Positions 25,845-33,940 of a DNA stretch of 64,000 bases are shown in pieces; the stretch's first letter is position 1; each line of letters starts with the position of its first letter. The DNA lies in NCBI RefSeq assembly GCF_021650935.1, contig NZ_CP091244.1:1612001-1676000 (forward strand). Reading direction: 5' to 3'. The translations under genes were made by a program, and so were the position numbers. Below the pieces are notes generated by a model. That model made no database searches, was not told the origin of the DNA, and was given only the letters and a program-made list of their open reading frames with translations. This stretch comes from Thiothrix winogradskyi (GTDB lineage Bacteria; Pseudomonadota; Gammaproteobacteria; Thiotrichales; Thiotrichaceae).

Positions 25845-26525
25845 TTACTGTTTTACAGGACCTGGAGTAGTCGTTGCTGCCGCAGGTGCTGGTGTTGCTG
25901 CTGGTGTTGCTGCTGGTGGCGCGGCGTCAGGCGGCATTGCCGCCGGTGCTGGCGTTGCTGCTGGTGGCACAGGTGTTGTTGCCGCCGGTGCTGGCGTTGC
26001 TGCTGTTTCCGGCATTGCGCTGGGGGCGATCGGTGCTACCGGCGGTGCTGGCGGAATCATGAACGGTGGCAAGTTGTTGTTCATGCCGGGTTGCATTCCA
26101 AGCGGTGCTACTGGTCGCGGGTAATGGCGTTGGTTGTTGCTCCAGCCCATGCCGGGGAAGTTCGAGCCATTATTCCATGAGGGGCCGTTATTCCAGTTGA
26201 AGGGCATATTAGCGCCATTCCATGAGGGGCCATTGTTCCAGAATGGCATGGTCGGGCCATTATTCCACGGATTGTTGTTACCCCATGATGGACCATTATT
26301 CCAGTTGAAGGGCATGTTAGAGCCATTTCCCCAACCCATATTAGGACCACCACCCCATGATGGACCGCTGCCCCAATTGAAACCATTGCCCGGGCCATTA
26401 CCCCACGATTGGTTATTGCCCCAATTCATGTTGGGATTCATGTCGAAGTTGTCAAAGCCCCAACCGCCTGCATGGACACTGCCTGCGATGCCTGCCAAGA
26501 GGATGCTTGCAATCATTTTTTTCAT
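25845..26525 (-). CDS. Secreted Asn/Gly/Trp-rich protein, candidate sulfur globule protein
   Basis: 226 residues from MKKMIASILLAGIAGSVHAGG, a clear signal peptide cut after VHA. The mature part (about 20-115) is built of NNGPSWNNG-type repeats rich in Asn, Gly, Trp and Pro, followed by a Pro/Ala tail (about 140-226). Low-complexity, Gly/Asn/aromatic-rich, Sec-exported proteins of this kind coat the periplasmic sulfur globules of sulfur oxidisers. The assignment is by composition and signal peptide, not by a conserved domain. Confidence 0.5.
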   Translation of the reverse strand: MKKMIASILLAGIAGSVHAGGWGFDNFDMNPNMNWGNNQSWGNGPGNGFNWGSGPSWGGGPNMGWGNGSNMPFNWNNGPSWGNNNPWNNGPTMPFWNNGPSWNGANMPFNWNNGPSWNNGSNFPGMGWSNNQRHYPRPVAPLGMQPGMNNNLPPFMIPPAPPVAPIAPSAMPETAATPAPAATTPVPPAATPAPAAMPPDAAPPAATPAATPAPAAATTTPGPVKQ

Positions 26526-26563
26526 GGATGTGCTCCCTGTAGATTTTATCATGCTAATACGAA

Positions 26564-26589
26564 AACAGGTCGGATGAACCGACCTGTTT
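26564..26589 (-). terminator. Terminator between the two globule-like genes
   Basis: On the minus strand AAACAGGTCGGT-TCAT-CCGACCTGTTTT; perfect stem and T run, so each globule-like gene has its own transcript or the upstream one is more abundant. Confidence 0.8.
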
Positions 26590-26611
26590 AGTATAACTGC
26601 TTTGGCTGAAA

Positions 26612-27079
26612 TTATTTAGCAGCAGGGCCTGGGGTTGCGCCAGGAGCCGTCGGCATTGCTGGCATCGGAGCAGGAGCCATCATTGGTGCGCCCATTGGAG
26701 GAGCCATCATTGGTGCACCCATTGGGGGAGCCATCATTGGTGCGCCCATTGGGGGAGCCATCATCGGATAACCCATTTGCGGTGCCATCATTGGGTAGTT
26801 GTTATTGTTACCCATGAACGGCATATTGCTGTTATTGCCCATGAAAGGCATTCCGCCCATGAAGCCGTTGTTGCCGCCGAAGGAGTCGTCTTCATCGTCG
26901 AAACTGTTCATCATTTCGTCCATCCAGTACATTGGCGTCCATTCTGGCCAGTCACTTTCTTCATAGTAAGGACCGTAAGGACCCATTTTCCATTCGCCGT
27001 TGTTGCCACCAAAGAAATCACCAGCGCTTGCACTAGCGGAAAAAGCCAACAGGCTCAAGCCAATTAATAATTTTTTCAT
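26612..27079 (-). CDS. Secreted Met/Pro/Gly repeat protein, candidate sulfur globule protein
   Basis: 155 residues. Signal peptide MKKLLIGLSLLAFSASASAG. The mature start (YEESDWPEWTPMYWMDEMMN) is an acidic aromatic block, followed by NN/MPFMGN repeats and then MMAPPMGAP repeats (about 108-138) and a Pro/Ala end. Composition and tandem placement with the 25845 gene suggest a second globule envelope protein. It may also be a general structural or cell-surface protein. Confidence 0.5.
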   Translation of the reverse strand: MKKLLIGLSLLAFSASASAGDFFGGNNGEWKMGPYGPYYEESDWPEWTPMYWMDEMMNSFDDEDDSFGGNNGFMGGMPFMGNNSNMPFMGNNNNYPMMAPQMGYPMMAPPMGAPMMAPPMGAPMMAPPMGAPMMAPAPMPAMPTAPGATPGPAAK

Positions 27080-27154
27080 TTCAATATCTCCTATGCGGGT
27101 TATTTCGTGTCTATCAGGCTTACCCTGACCATGAAAACACTATATCAGTATATT

Positions 27155-27775
27155 CTAATATATGCTAGTGCCGAACTGAAAAAAACTCTGCTCAGAACTC
27201 ACCATATCCAATGGTATATCCCAAGATTGGCGGGCTAAATGACTGACTTGTTGAAGGTTATAGGCAAAGCCACAGAGATGCGGGCGTTTGATAGTGGTGC
27301 GGGTGCGTTTGAAACTAAAGGTTCGATCGTAAAATCCGCCGCCCATCCCCATGCGTGTACCCGTGTGATCGAAAGCAACCAGCGGCATAATCACCAGATC
27401 CAGCCAGGATGCCAGGCGGCTGTTACGGTAACGCGGGTAGGGTTCGGGAATGCGGAAGCGATTAAGACGGAAACGGGTGCTGGCATCCCAACGTACAAAC
27501 CACAGCCGCCCATCTTTAAAGGGGGAGAGCACCGGCAGATAAAAACGTTGGTGCGGCAAGGCTTGTTTACGTACATTGCGCGGGTCGGCTTCACCTCTTA
27601 CCGGCAAATACAGTGCAATATGCCGTGCATTGCGGAATGCGCGTTGCGTAGTCAGATGATGCACCGCTTGTTGGGAAAGTTGCGCCTGCAATGCTTGGGG
27701 GAGAGCCGCACGTTGGCGTTGAATGGTTCGGCGTAATGTAGCGTTATTCGGGGGGGGTAAGGTTGTTGGCATCAT
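27155..27775 (-). CDS. fau: 5-formyltetrahydrofolate cyclo-ligase
   Basis: 206 residues. The N-terminal basic helix (LRRTIQRQRAALP), LYLPVRGEADP and the ATP/folate motif GTRMGMGGGFYDRTF are characteristic. It converts 5-formyl-THF to 5,10-methenyl-THF. Its start overlaps the FHA gene by 32 bp; a start at the second Met is also possible. Confidence 0.92.
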   Translation of the reverse strand: MMPTTLPPPNNATLRRTIQRQRAALPQALQAQLSQQAVHHLTTQRAFRNARHIALYLPVRGEADPRNVRKQALPHQRFYLPVLSPFKDGRLWFVRWDASTRFRLNRFRIPEPYPRYRNSRLASWLDLVIMPLVAFDHTGTRMGMGGGFYDRTFSFKRTRTTIKRPHLCGFAYNLQQVSHLARQSWDIPLDMVSSEQSFFQFGTSIY

Positions 27776-28358
27776 GATCCTTCAGGCAGAACCGGAAGCT
27801 GGTTTCTTCCACCCTGAGTGTATCGCCAGCGACCAAAGTACGGGCACGGTGGTTATTCATCGCACCTGTTTCCCGTGTAATATACTGCCCTTGGGGAGAG
27901 CACTCAATGACGATTTGCCCAGTCGTTTGATTGCCTAATACCAAGCGTTCGGCTTGCAAGGGGATGATATACCCGGATTTATTGCCATCCAGCACTTGTA
28001 ACCAAGCGGTGTAACCTGAATCCATCAGTTTGGGATGAATACTCAGGCGTTTGAGTTGTACCGTTAATCCCTGATCAGAACGGAACACGACATGATATTT
28101 CCCTAGGCCAATGACATCGCCATCCTCCAGTAAATGGCGGTCAACCTGTTGTTGGTTGACGTAAGTGCCATTGGTGCTTTGCAAATCCTCCAGAAAGCAG
28201 TCATCCCGCACCACCGTAATCCGCGCGTGGTTATTGCTGATGGTGCGGTCGGGGAGCGCAATGTCGCACTTGCCATGCCGTCCAAACGTAATGCTGGTTT
28301 TTTTTACCGCAAGGCGTTTGAGGATTTGCTTATCAAACATGACAATCAGTTCGCTCAT
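27744..28358 (-). CDS. FHA domain protein
   Basis: 204 residues. FHA domain at about 20-95 with GRHGKCDIALPDRTISNNHARI and LQSTNGTYVN, the phosphothreonine-binding loops. The C-terminal half (about 125-195) resembles a second, degenerate FHA fold. The partner kinase is not in the window. It overlaps mltD by ATGA. Confidence 0.88.
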   Translation of the reverse strand: MSELIVMFDKQILKRLAVKKTSITFGRHGKCDIALPDRTISNNHARITVVRDDCFLEDLQSTNGTYVNQQQVDRHLLEDGDVIGLGKYHVVFRSDQGLTVQLKRLSIHPKLMDSGYTAWLQVLDGNKSGYIIPLQAERLVLGNQTTGQIVIECSPQGQYITRETGAMNNHRARTLVAGDTLRVEETSFRFCLKDHDANNLTPPE

Positions 28359-29659
28359 GAGTGGTTGGTCGCTCCCTCAGCCGCTGCCATCACGTCTAAA
28401 CGTTCACCCACTTTTAATTTGGAGCTGCGTTTGCTGTTATGTTTCATTAGAGTTTGCACCGAAGTACCGTGGCGTTGGGCGATGGATTGCAGCGTTTCAC
28501 CTCGCCGCACGGTATGCACTTTGGTACTGGATTTCGGTTTGGCTTTTGCGATTTTGCTGGATTTTTTGCCGATACGGGTGGTTGCCAATTTGTTGTAACC
28601 GCTTGCTGAGCTGCTGGCGTAAACCCGGTTGCTGGCAGCAGGTAGGGCGTCAATCACAGCCATCAGTTGCTTGGCGTATTGGCGCGGCAGCACAATGCGG
28701 TTGGAATATTGTGGAGTCGTAATGCCGGTGCGGAAACAGGGGTTCAAGTCCACTAAAGTGTCAGGTGCCAAACCGGCTTGTAGCGCTGCTTGACGTAAAT
28801 CCACGGGTTTGTCGATATGTAACTGTGCCAAACGTGCTTGGTTGGGGGTTTCTGATAACGTAATCCCGTAACGTGGCGCGTTGCTAATCAATTCTTTGAA
28901 AGCCAGCAAACGCGGCACATATTCACGGGTTTCCTTGGGCAATGACAAGTGCCAAAACGTGGTGGGCAAGCCTTTGGCGCGGTTTTTGTCAATTTCACGT
29001 TGCACTCGATTTTCACCGCAATTGTAGGCAGCGAGTGCCAATAACCAATCGCCATTGAAATCGTTATTGAGTTTTTGCAGGTACGTTAATGCTGCCCCGG
29101 TTGCTGCGAACGGATCCATGCGAGCATCGTAAGATTTCGCCTGCTGCAAGCCGTAACGTCGCCCAGTATCGGGGATAAATTGCCACAGACCCGCTGCACC
29201 GGCATGAGAAAACACATCCGCGTCGAAGGCACTTTCCACAAAAGGCAGCAATGCCAGTTCATTAGGCATTCCCCGGCGTTCCACTTCGTGCACAATCATG
29301 TGCAGGAACACGCTGGCACGTTCGGAGAGCAGGTTTAATTGTTCAGGATTGCGCCCGTAGTAATTAACGAAGCGTTGCACCTGTGGGTGTTTGCTGTATT
29401 GATTGCTGAGCTGGAAGCCCCGGAATACCCGTTCCCAGGTATCGAAATCTTCATCTAAAGTCGGTTTTTGTTGCAATGGCTGTTGAGCGACGGCGGATGC
29501 TTGGGTTCCGGCAAGGTTGGCAGTGTGCAACGACGCTTTGCGCAGTGTCGGTTGCTTGCTGGCGTGCTCCGGTTTACTTAGGGTACTGGAGCAGCCAGAG
29601 CCGGTAAACAGTGCTACGATAGACGCAGCCATGAGCGTCTGTTTGTTTATTGTTATCAT
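28355..29659 (-). CDS. mltD: Membrane-bound lytic transglycosylase D-like lipoprotein
   Basis: 434 residues. Lipobox FTGSGCSS (Cys 23); SLT domain with the catalytic Glu in LLPFVESAFDADVFS followed by GAAGLWQFIPDTGRRYGL; a C-terminal LysM (VHTVRRGETLQSIAQRHGTS) for peptidoglycan binding. It cuts glycan strands to 1,6-anhydro ends. It is divergent from the methyltransferase-rnhA-dnaQ block, as in enterobacteria. Confidence 0.93.
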   Translation of the reverse strand: MITINKQTLMAASIVALFTGSGCSSTLSKPEHASKQPTLRKASLHTANLAGTQASAVAQQPLQQKPTLDEDFDTWERVFRGFQLSNQYSKHPQVQRFVNYYGRNPEQLNLLSERASVFLHMIVHEVERRGMPNELALLPFVESAFDADVFSHAGAAGLWQFIPDTGRRYGLQQAKSYDARMDPFAATGAALTYLQKLNNDFNGDWLLALAAYNCGENRVQREIDKNRAKGLPTTFWHLSLPKETREYVPRLLAFKELISNAPRYGITLSETPNQARLAQLHIDKPVDLRQAALQAGLAPDTLVDLNPCFRTGITTPQYSNRIVLPRQYAKQLMAVIDALPAASNRVYASSSASGYNKLATTRIGKKSSKIAKAKPKSSTKVHTVRRGETLQSIAQRHGTSVQTLMKHNSKRSSKLKVGERLDVMAAAEGATNHS

Positions 29660-29799
29660 GTTTAAAACCCCATGGACCTTTGTTGTTCTTATGTTGCCCT
29701 TGATTCGTCGTTATAATGGCAAGCAAGGTAGCAGCCGAGTAACTCAATACTCTCCATAAGTTTTTCTGATTAGTTTGATCTGCTGCGAATATAATACGT

Positions 29800-30609
29800 A
29801 TGCCACTCGTGAACAAGGAAAAATCGCTGAACGTCACGTCTACAACTTCATTGTCGCCTGCCGGAGTCAAACTGTGCAGGGATTGGTACGCTACGTCGGC
29901 AGGGCAGACCACCTTGGCGCGGGTGCAAAGTATCGTCAGTCGGATGAGTGCGGATATTTTCGGTTATTACGCACTGGAAACGGGTGTATTGGCAGGTCAG
30001 CATTCATTTTTGCAAGAGTCACGGGTAGCGAATCAGTTTTCCTTAGGCGTATTGCCCGGTGAACAAGCCAGTATTGTTGGCACACCCGAACAATTGCCGT
30101 TTGCCTTAAACAATCTGGATTTGGTTGTTGCCAGCCACGCCTTGGATTGTACCCGCAGCCCGCATCAGGTATTACGTGAAATCGAGCGGGTGTTGGTGCC
30201 GGAAGGCCATTGCATCTTGATCGGGTTTAACCCAATCAGTTTCAAGGGCTTGGCGCAACTGCGTTACTTGCATAACCCTAAAGCGCGGCATTGCCAGTTT
30301 TACTCGACGTTTCGGGTGCGTGAATGGTTGAGTGTATTGGGGTTTGAAGTGTGTGAAACCGCATCGGCAGGCTTTTGCCCGGTATTTGCTGGTGATTACC
30401 TCTTCAAGCGGGCGGGTTGGTTAGACCGGTTGGGCAGTCAATACCGCTTAATGACGGGCAATGTGTATATTATTCATGTGCAGAAAAAAGTATCCAATAT
30501 GACGCCTTTATTGCCTTCGCGTAAGGTCAAACCGCTGTTGCGTCCGGGGATGATTGTGAATCCGGGGGCAGGGCGTGCCTCCCGTAAAGAGCCAAAAAAT
30601 GCCAAATAA
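29800..30609 (+). CDS. Class I SAM methyltransferase (YafS-like)
   Basis: 269 residues. The SAM-binding motif region is diverged (LGVLPGEQASIVGTPEQLPFALNNLDLVVASHALD) but DLVVASHALDCTRSPHQVLREIERVLVPEGHCILIGFNP is clearly the Methyltransf_11 motif. Position before rnhA and dnaQ matches E. coli yafS. The substrate is unknown. Its 3' end overlaps the rnhA start by 11 bp. Confidence 0.85.
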   Translation: MPLVNKEKSLNVTSTTSLSPAGVKLCRDWYATSAGQTTLARVQSIVSRMSADIFGYYALETGVLAGQHSFLQESRVANQFSLGVLPGEQASIVGTPEQLPFALNNLDLVVASHALDCTRSPHQVLREIERVLVPEGHCILIGFNPISFKGLAQLRYLHNPKARHCQFYSTFRVREWLSVLGFEVCETASAGFCPVFAGDYLFKRAGWLDRLGSQYRLMTGNVYIIHVQKKVSNMTPLLPSRKVKPLLRPGMIVNPGAGRASRKEPKNAK

Positions 30610-31042
30610 TGCAGTTGAAATTTTTACCGATGGGGCTTGTCGTGGCAATCCGGGGCCGGGTGGCTGGGGGGCATTGCTGCGCTATAATGGCGTAGAGCGC
30701 GAACTGTATGGTTATCAGCCTGTTACCACGAATAATCAAATGGAGTTGATGGCCGCCATCCAAGCCTTGGAAACCCTGAAACGCGCGTGTGACGTAGTAT
30801 TGACAACCGATTCCCAATACGTGCGCCAAGGTATTACCGAATGGTTAGCCGGTTGGAAACGCAAAGGTTGGAAAACAGCAGCGGGCAAGCCGGTGAAAAA
30901 TCAAGAGCTGTGGCAACGTCTGGATGCGGCTGCTGCCCAACACCAGATTGATTGGCGTTGGGTAAAAGGTCACAGTGGACACGCTGAAAACGAACGGGTA
31001 GATCAACTGGCCAATCGAGCCATCGACGAGAAGAAATTATGA
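30599..31042 (+). CDS. rnhA: Ribonuclease HI
   Basis: 147 residues from ATG 30599 inside the end of the methyltransferase gene. Catalytic residues are in VEIFTDGACRGNPGPGGWG (Asp), NNQMELMAAIQALE (Glu), TTDSQYV (Asp) and the last Asp in ERVDQLAN. It removes RNA from RNA-DNA hybrids. Stop and the dnaQ start overlap (ATGA). Confidence 0.97.
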   Translation: MPNNAVEIFTDGACRGNPGPGGWGALLRYNGVERELYGYQPVTTNNQMELMAAIQALETLKRACDVVLTTDSQYVRQGITEWLAGWKRKGWKTAAGKPVKNQELWQRLDAAAAQHQIDWRWVKGHSGHAENERVDQLANRAIDEKKL

Positions 31043-31758
31043 GTCGCCAAATTATCCTCGATACCGAAACCACCGGCCTCGAACCGAAAGAGGGGCATCG
31101 CATTATCGAAATCGGTTGCGTGGAAATGCTCAACCGACGCTTGACGGGGAATAATTTCCACGTTTACTTGCAACCGGATCGCGAAATTGATGCAGGGGCG
31201 ATTGAAGTCCACGGCATCACCAATGATTTTTTGGCGGATAAGCCGCGTTTTGAAGCGGTTATGGATGATTTTCTTGCTTATGTACGCGGTGCTGAGCTGA
31301 TTATCCACAATGCACCGTTTGATATTGGTTTCATTAACCACGAATTGCGCTTGGTGAATCCGACGCATCACCCGATTACCGATGATTGCAGCGTGACCGA
31401 TACGCTGGTGATGGCGCGGCAACTGTTCCCCGGTCAACGCGCCAGTTTGGATGCGCTGTGTAAGCGTTATGAAATCAATAATGCTCATCGCACCTTGCAT
31501 GGCGCGTTGTTGGATGCGGAGATTTTGGCAGATGTTTACCTAGCGATGACTGGCGGGCAAGTTAGCCTGTTGCTGGGGGCGGAAGATGGCAATCGTGACG
31601 GGCAACAAGGTGGAGCGGTAATTCGGCGCGTAACGGCAGACGTGAGCAGTTTGCGGGTGATTCCGGCGAATGAGGATGAGTTAGCGGCACACGCTGAACG
31701 TGTTGCCGCTATCACTAAGGCGGGGGGCAAGTGCTTGTTTGCCCCGCCGTCGGTTTAG
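31039..31758 (+). CDS. dnaQ: DNA polymerase III epsilon subunit
   Basis: 239 residues. DEDDh exonuclease motifs: LDTETTGLEP (ExoI), IIHNAPFDIGFINHEL (ExoII), HRTLHGALLDAEILADVYL (ExoIII with His and Asp). It is the 3'-5' proofreading subunit of replication. The C-terminal part (after about 175) tethers it to the polymerase subunit. Confidence 0.96.
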   Translation: MSRQIILDTETTGLEPKEGHRIIEIGCVEMLNRRLTGNNFHVYLQPDREIDAGAIEVHGITNDFLADKPRFEAVMDDFLAYVRGAELIIHNAPFDIGFINHELRLVNPTHHPITDDCSVTDTLVMARQLFPGQRASLDALCKRYEINNAHRTLHGALLDAEILADVYLAMTGGQVSLLLGAEDGNRDGQQGGAVIRRVTADVSSLRVIPANEDELAAHAERVAAITKAGGKCLFAPPSV

Positions 31759-32459
31759 AAGTTGAAGGTTGCGCCGACGTAGATCATGTCGGTGTCGGTT
31801 TTAACGCTGTGCAAGTCCGCGACGTTTTTACTGGAGTCCAATTCTAGAAAACGGTCGCCTTTCCCGGTGTCAAAGGCGCGATCCCACCCGGCGCGGATGC
31901 TGATACGGTCAGTTACTTCGTGTTCGATACCCAGTCCTATGGTTGGGCTAACCCCGTGATCAGTGCTTTTATAGGTTCTGCTGATGTTATCAAGGTTGGT
32001 GTAGTCCATCCGGTTTTTATTTTCCCAAGCCAATGCGCCCGCTTTGCCGTAGACCGATGTTTTGCGGGTAATGCGGTGGTTGGCTTTGGCACTCAAACCG
32101 ATACCACGGGTTTTTTGGCGGGCTTTCGCGTATTCAGCGCGTCCGCCGGGGATGCCGAATTCCGGGCGATACATATCGAGGGAATAGGTGTCACCGAGGT
32201 TAACGTATTCCGCTTCCACGCCGAAGACAGGGTTTAAATTTGCACCCGCGTAAACCTTGTGGACTTTAGCACCACCCCGATTCTTTTTGTGCATGGTGAA
32301 TTGCGAACCCGTGCATTCGTCGCAAAATTGGGCTTCATTGCCGTTGTTTTTAGATGCACCAATGGCTGCCCCGGCGTAATAGGGGGAAAAGCCCGCTTCT
32401 GCCATGCTTGAACCCATGAGCGCGGCAAGACCAGCATTGACGACAAGAAACTTTTTCAT
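31755..32459 (-). CDS. Outer-membrane beta-barrel protein, OmpA-like
   Basis: 234 residues. Signal peptide MKKFLVVNAGLAALMGSSMAEAG, alternating hydrophobic strands (YAGAAIGAS, IYVGATFNF at the end) and a terminal Phe fit an 8-stranded barrel. A Cys pair sits in a loop (FCDECTG). It converges with dnaQ with a 4-bp overlap of 3' ends. Function unknown. Confidence 0.8.
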   Translation of the reverse strand: MKKFLVVNAGLAALMGSSMAEAGFSPYYAGAAIGASKNNGNEAQFCDECTGSQFTMHKKNRGGAKVHKVYAGANLNPVFGVEAEYVNLGDTYSLDMYRPEFGIPGGRAEYAKARQKTRGIGLSAKANHRITRKTSVYGKAGALAWENKNRMDYTNLDNISRTYKSTDHGVSPTIGLGIEHEVTDRISIRAGWDRAFDTGKGDRFLELDSSKNVADLHSVKTDTDMIYVGATFNF

Positions 32460-32692
32460 GGGGAAGTCCTGAAAGTAGTCTAATAACAGATTTTATTGCC
32501 TTGAGTGTAAGGCTGTATGATTAATTAAGAGGGGCGGGATTTGATGAAGTGGGGAGTTTTGCAGATGATTGGTGTGGTGGGTTCAGGGCTGGTTGGTATT
32601 GAATCACTGGATTTATAGGATACTCAGATTCACAAGCTACCGTTAGTCTGCTATTAATGCAGCATTCCTTTCAATCAGCCGACTTTTATCTC

Positions 32693-33592
32693 ATGCCGAA
32701 AGCCTTTATCAGTTATGCCCGCGATGGTGGTTATGGTGAAAACCTTGCCACCGAGATTCAGCAGCAGTTGCAGGCGGCTGGCTTTGTTGTGTTCCGCGAT
32801 GTGATCGGTTTGAAACCGGGCGATGTGTGGTATCACAAACTGGAATTTGAACTCGAAACCAGCGACGTGATGGTGTTGGTGGTTTCTGAGAAGGTGCGCA
32901 CGTCGAAGTGGGTGCATAACGAAGTGAGTATGGCGGAGGAAATCGGTATTCCGGTGATTCCAGTGCTCGCGGAAAAAGTGCGGTATCCGTTGTGGTTGAG
33001 GCATTTGCAGGTGCTGGATTTTTGCGGGGTGGTGGATTGGAGTTTGTTGTTGGGGGCGATTGGGCATCATGTGGGAAGAACCCTCACCCCCCAGCCCCCT
33101 CTCCCAGAGGTAGAGGGGGAGCAAGAAGTTCCATCTCTTAGCCCCTCTACCTCTGGGAGAGGGGTTGGGGTGAGGGATAACAGCGTTTCAGATCGTTACA
33201 TTGTTCACGACAATGGTACGGTAACGGATACCGAAACCGGGTTGATCTGGAAGCGGTGTAGTGAAGGGCAAAGTGGCATGGGTTGCAGCGAAGGGGAAGC
33301 AGAACGCTATGGCTGGCGTGAGGCTATGAAGAGATTTAGTAAGAGTGTCAGCTTTGCAGGTTATAACGATTGGCGGATACCAACCATTGAAGAACTACGT
33401 GCACTTGTAGATAAAAGCCAAAAACCGACGATTGACCAAATAGCATTCCCAAATAGTTCAACTTGGCCTTATTGGTCGTCAACAGAGAAAGATGCGGACG
33501 GTGCTTGGGATGTTGGCTTCGGCAGTGGTAGCGATGGTTGGGATTACAGTTACAGTCGCAATCATGTGCGGTTAGTTCGTTCCGTTCAGTGA
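32693..33592 (+). CDS. TIR domain fused to DUF1566, with a repeat-encoded linker
   Basis: 299 residues from MPKAFISYARDGGYG; an ATG at 32657 is less typical. The TIR domain covers about 1-125, with the candidate NADase Glu at 77 (SKWVHNEVSMAEE). The linker (about 130-161, PQPPLPEVEGE...STSGRGVGV) is encoded by a 96-bp copy of the dispersed C-rich repeat, exactly 32 codons, so the frame survived. The C-terminal DUF1566 domain (about 175-299) has TGLIWKRCSEGQ, NDWRIPTIEELRALV and YWSSTE. TIR-DUF1566 proteins are found in filamentous bacteria; a defence role is plausible but unproven. Confidence 0.85.
   Translation: MPKAFISYARDGGYGENLATEIQQQLQAAGFVVFRDVIGLKPGDVWYHKLEFELETSDVMVLVVSEKVRTSKWVHNEVSMAEEIGIPVIPVLAEKVRYPLWLRHLQVLDFCGVVDWSLLLGAIGHHVGRTLTPQPPLPEVEGEQEVPSLSPSTSGRGVGVRDNSVSDRYIVHDNGTVTDTETGLIWKRCSEGQSGMGCSEGEAERYGWREAMKRFSKSVSFAGYNDWRIPTIEELRALVDKSQKPTIDQIAFPNSSTWPYWSSTEKDADGAWDVGFGSGSDGWDYSYSRNHVRLVRSVQ
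33081..33176 (+). repeat. In-frame copy of the C-rich repeat
   Basis: 96 bp, starting CCCTCACCCCCCAGCC and ending GGGTTGGGGTGAGGG. It matches the reverse complement of 16378-16479 closely. It lies wholly inside the TIR-DUF1566 gene. Confidence 0.85.
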
Positions 33593-33670
33593 TTTTGCTT
33601 CTCGCTTCTACGATGAGCAGGGTGAGTTAGGTGGTATACTCGTGTGAAGAAAATAAATGGGAGTCGTGGT

Positions 33671-33931
33671 GTGTCTGATTTGGAAAGTCTTCGACAGAAA
33701 ATACAACAACTTAATCCTGAGCAGTTACAAATGCTGGAAGGTTTTGTAAGTTTTCTGTGCGCCCAACAGGATGGAGCAATTGCCCCAGATGCAGAGTACT
33801 CAGCAGAATATACCGCATGGCGAAACAATGTGCTTAAAGATGCCAATTTCATTGAAAAGCTCGCCAATGATCCTGTTCATTTAGATGCAAATACTGATTT
33901 CCTTTCCCGCGACGAAGCCAATCAACGATAG
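33671..33931 (+). CDS. Small hypothetical protein, DUF2281-like
   Basis: 86 residues from GTG 33671, with GGGAG 8 bp upstream; the GTG at 33644 would add nine residues. LRQKIQQLNPEQLQMLEGFVSFL is the short helical motif found in DUF2281-like antitoxins, but no toxin neighbour is present. The acidic C-terminus (DANTDFLSRDEANQR) is unstructured-looking. Function unknown. Confidence 0.55.
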   Translation: MSDLESLRQKIQQLNPEQLQMLEGFVSFLCAQQDGAIAPDAEYSAEYTAWRNNVLKDANFIEKLANDPVHLDANTDFLSRDEANQR

Positions 33932-33940
33932 AGTTTTTCC

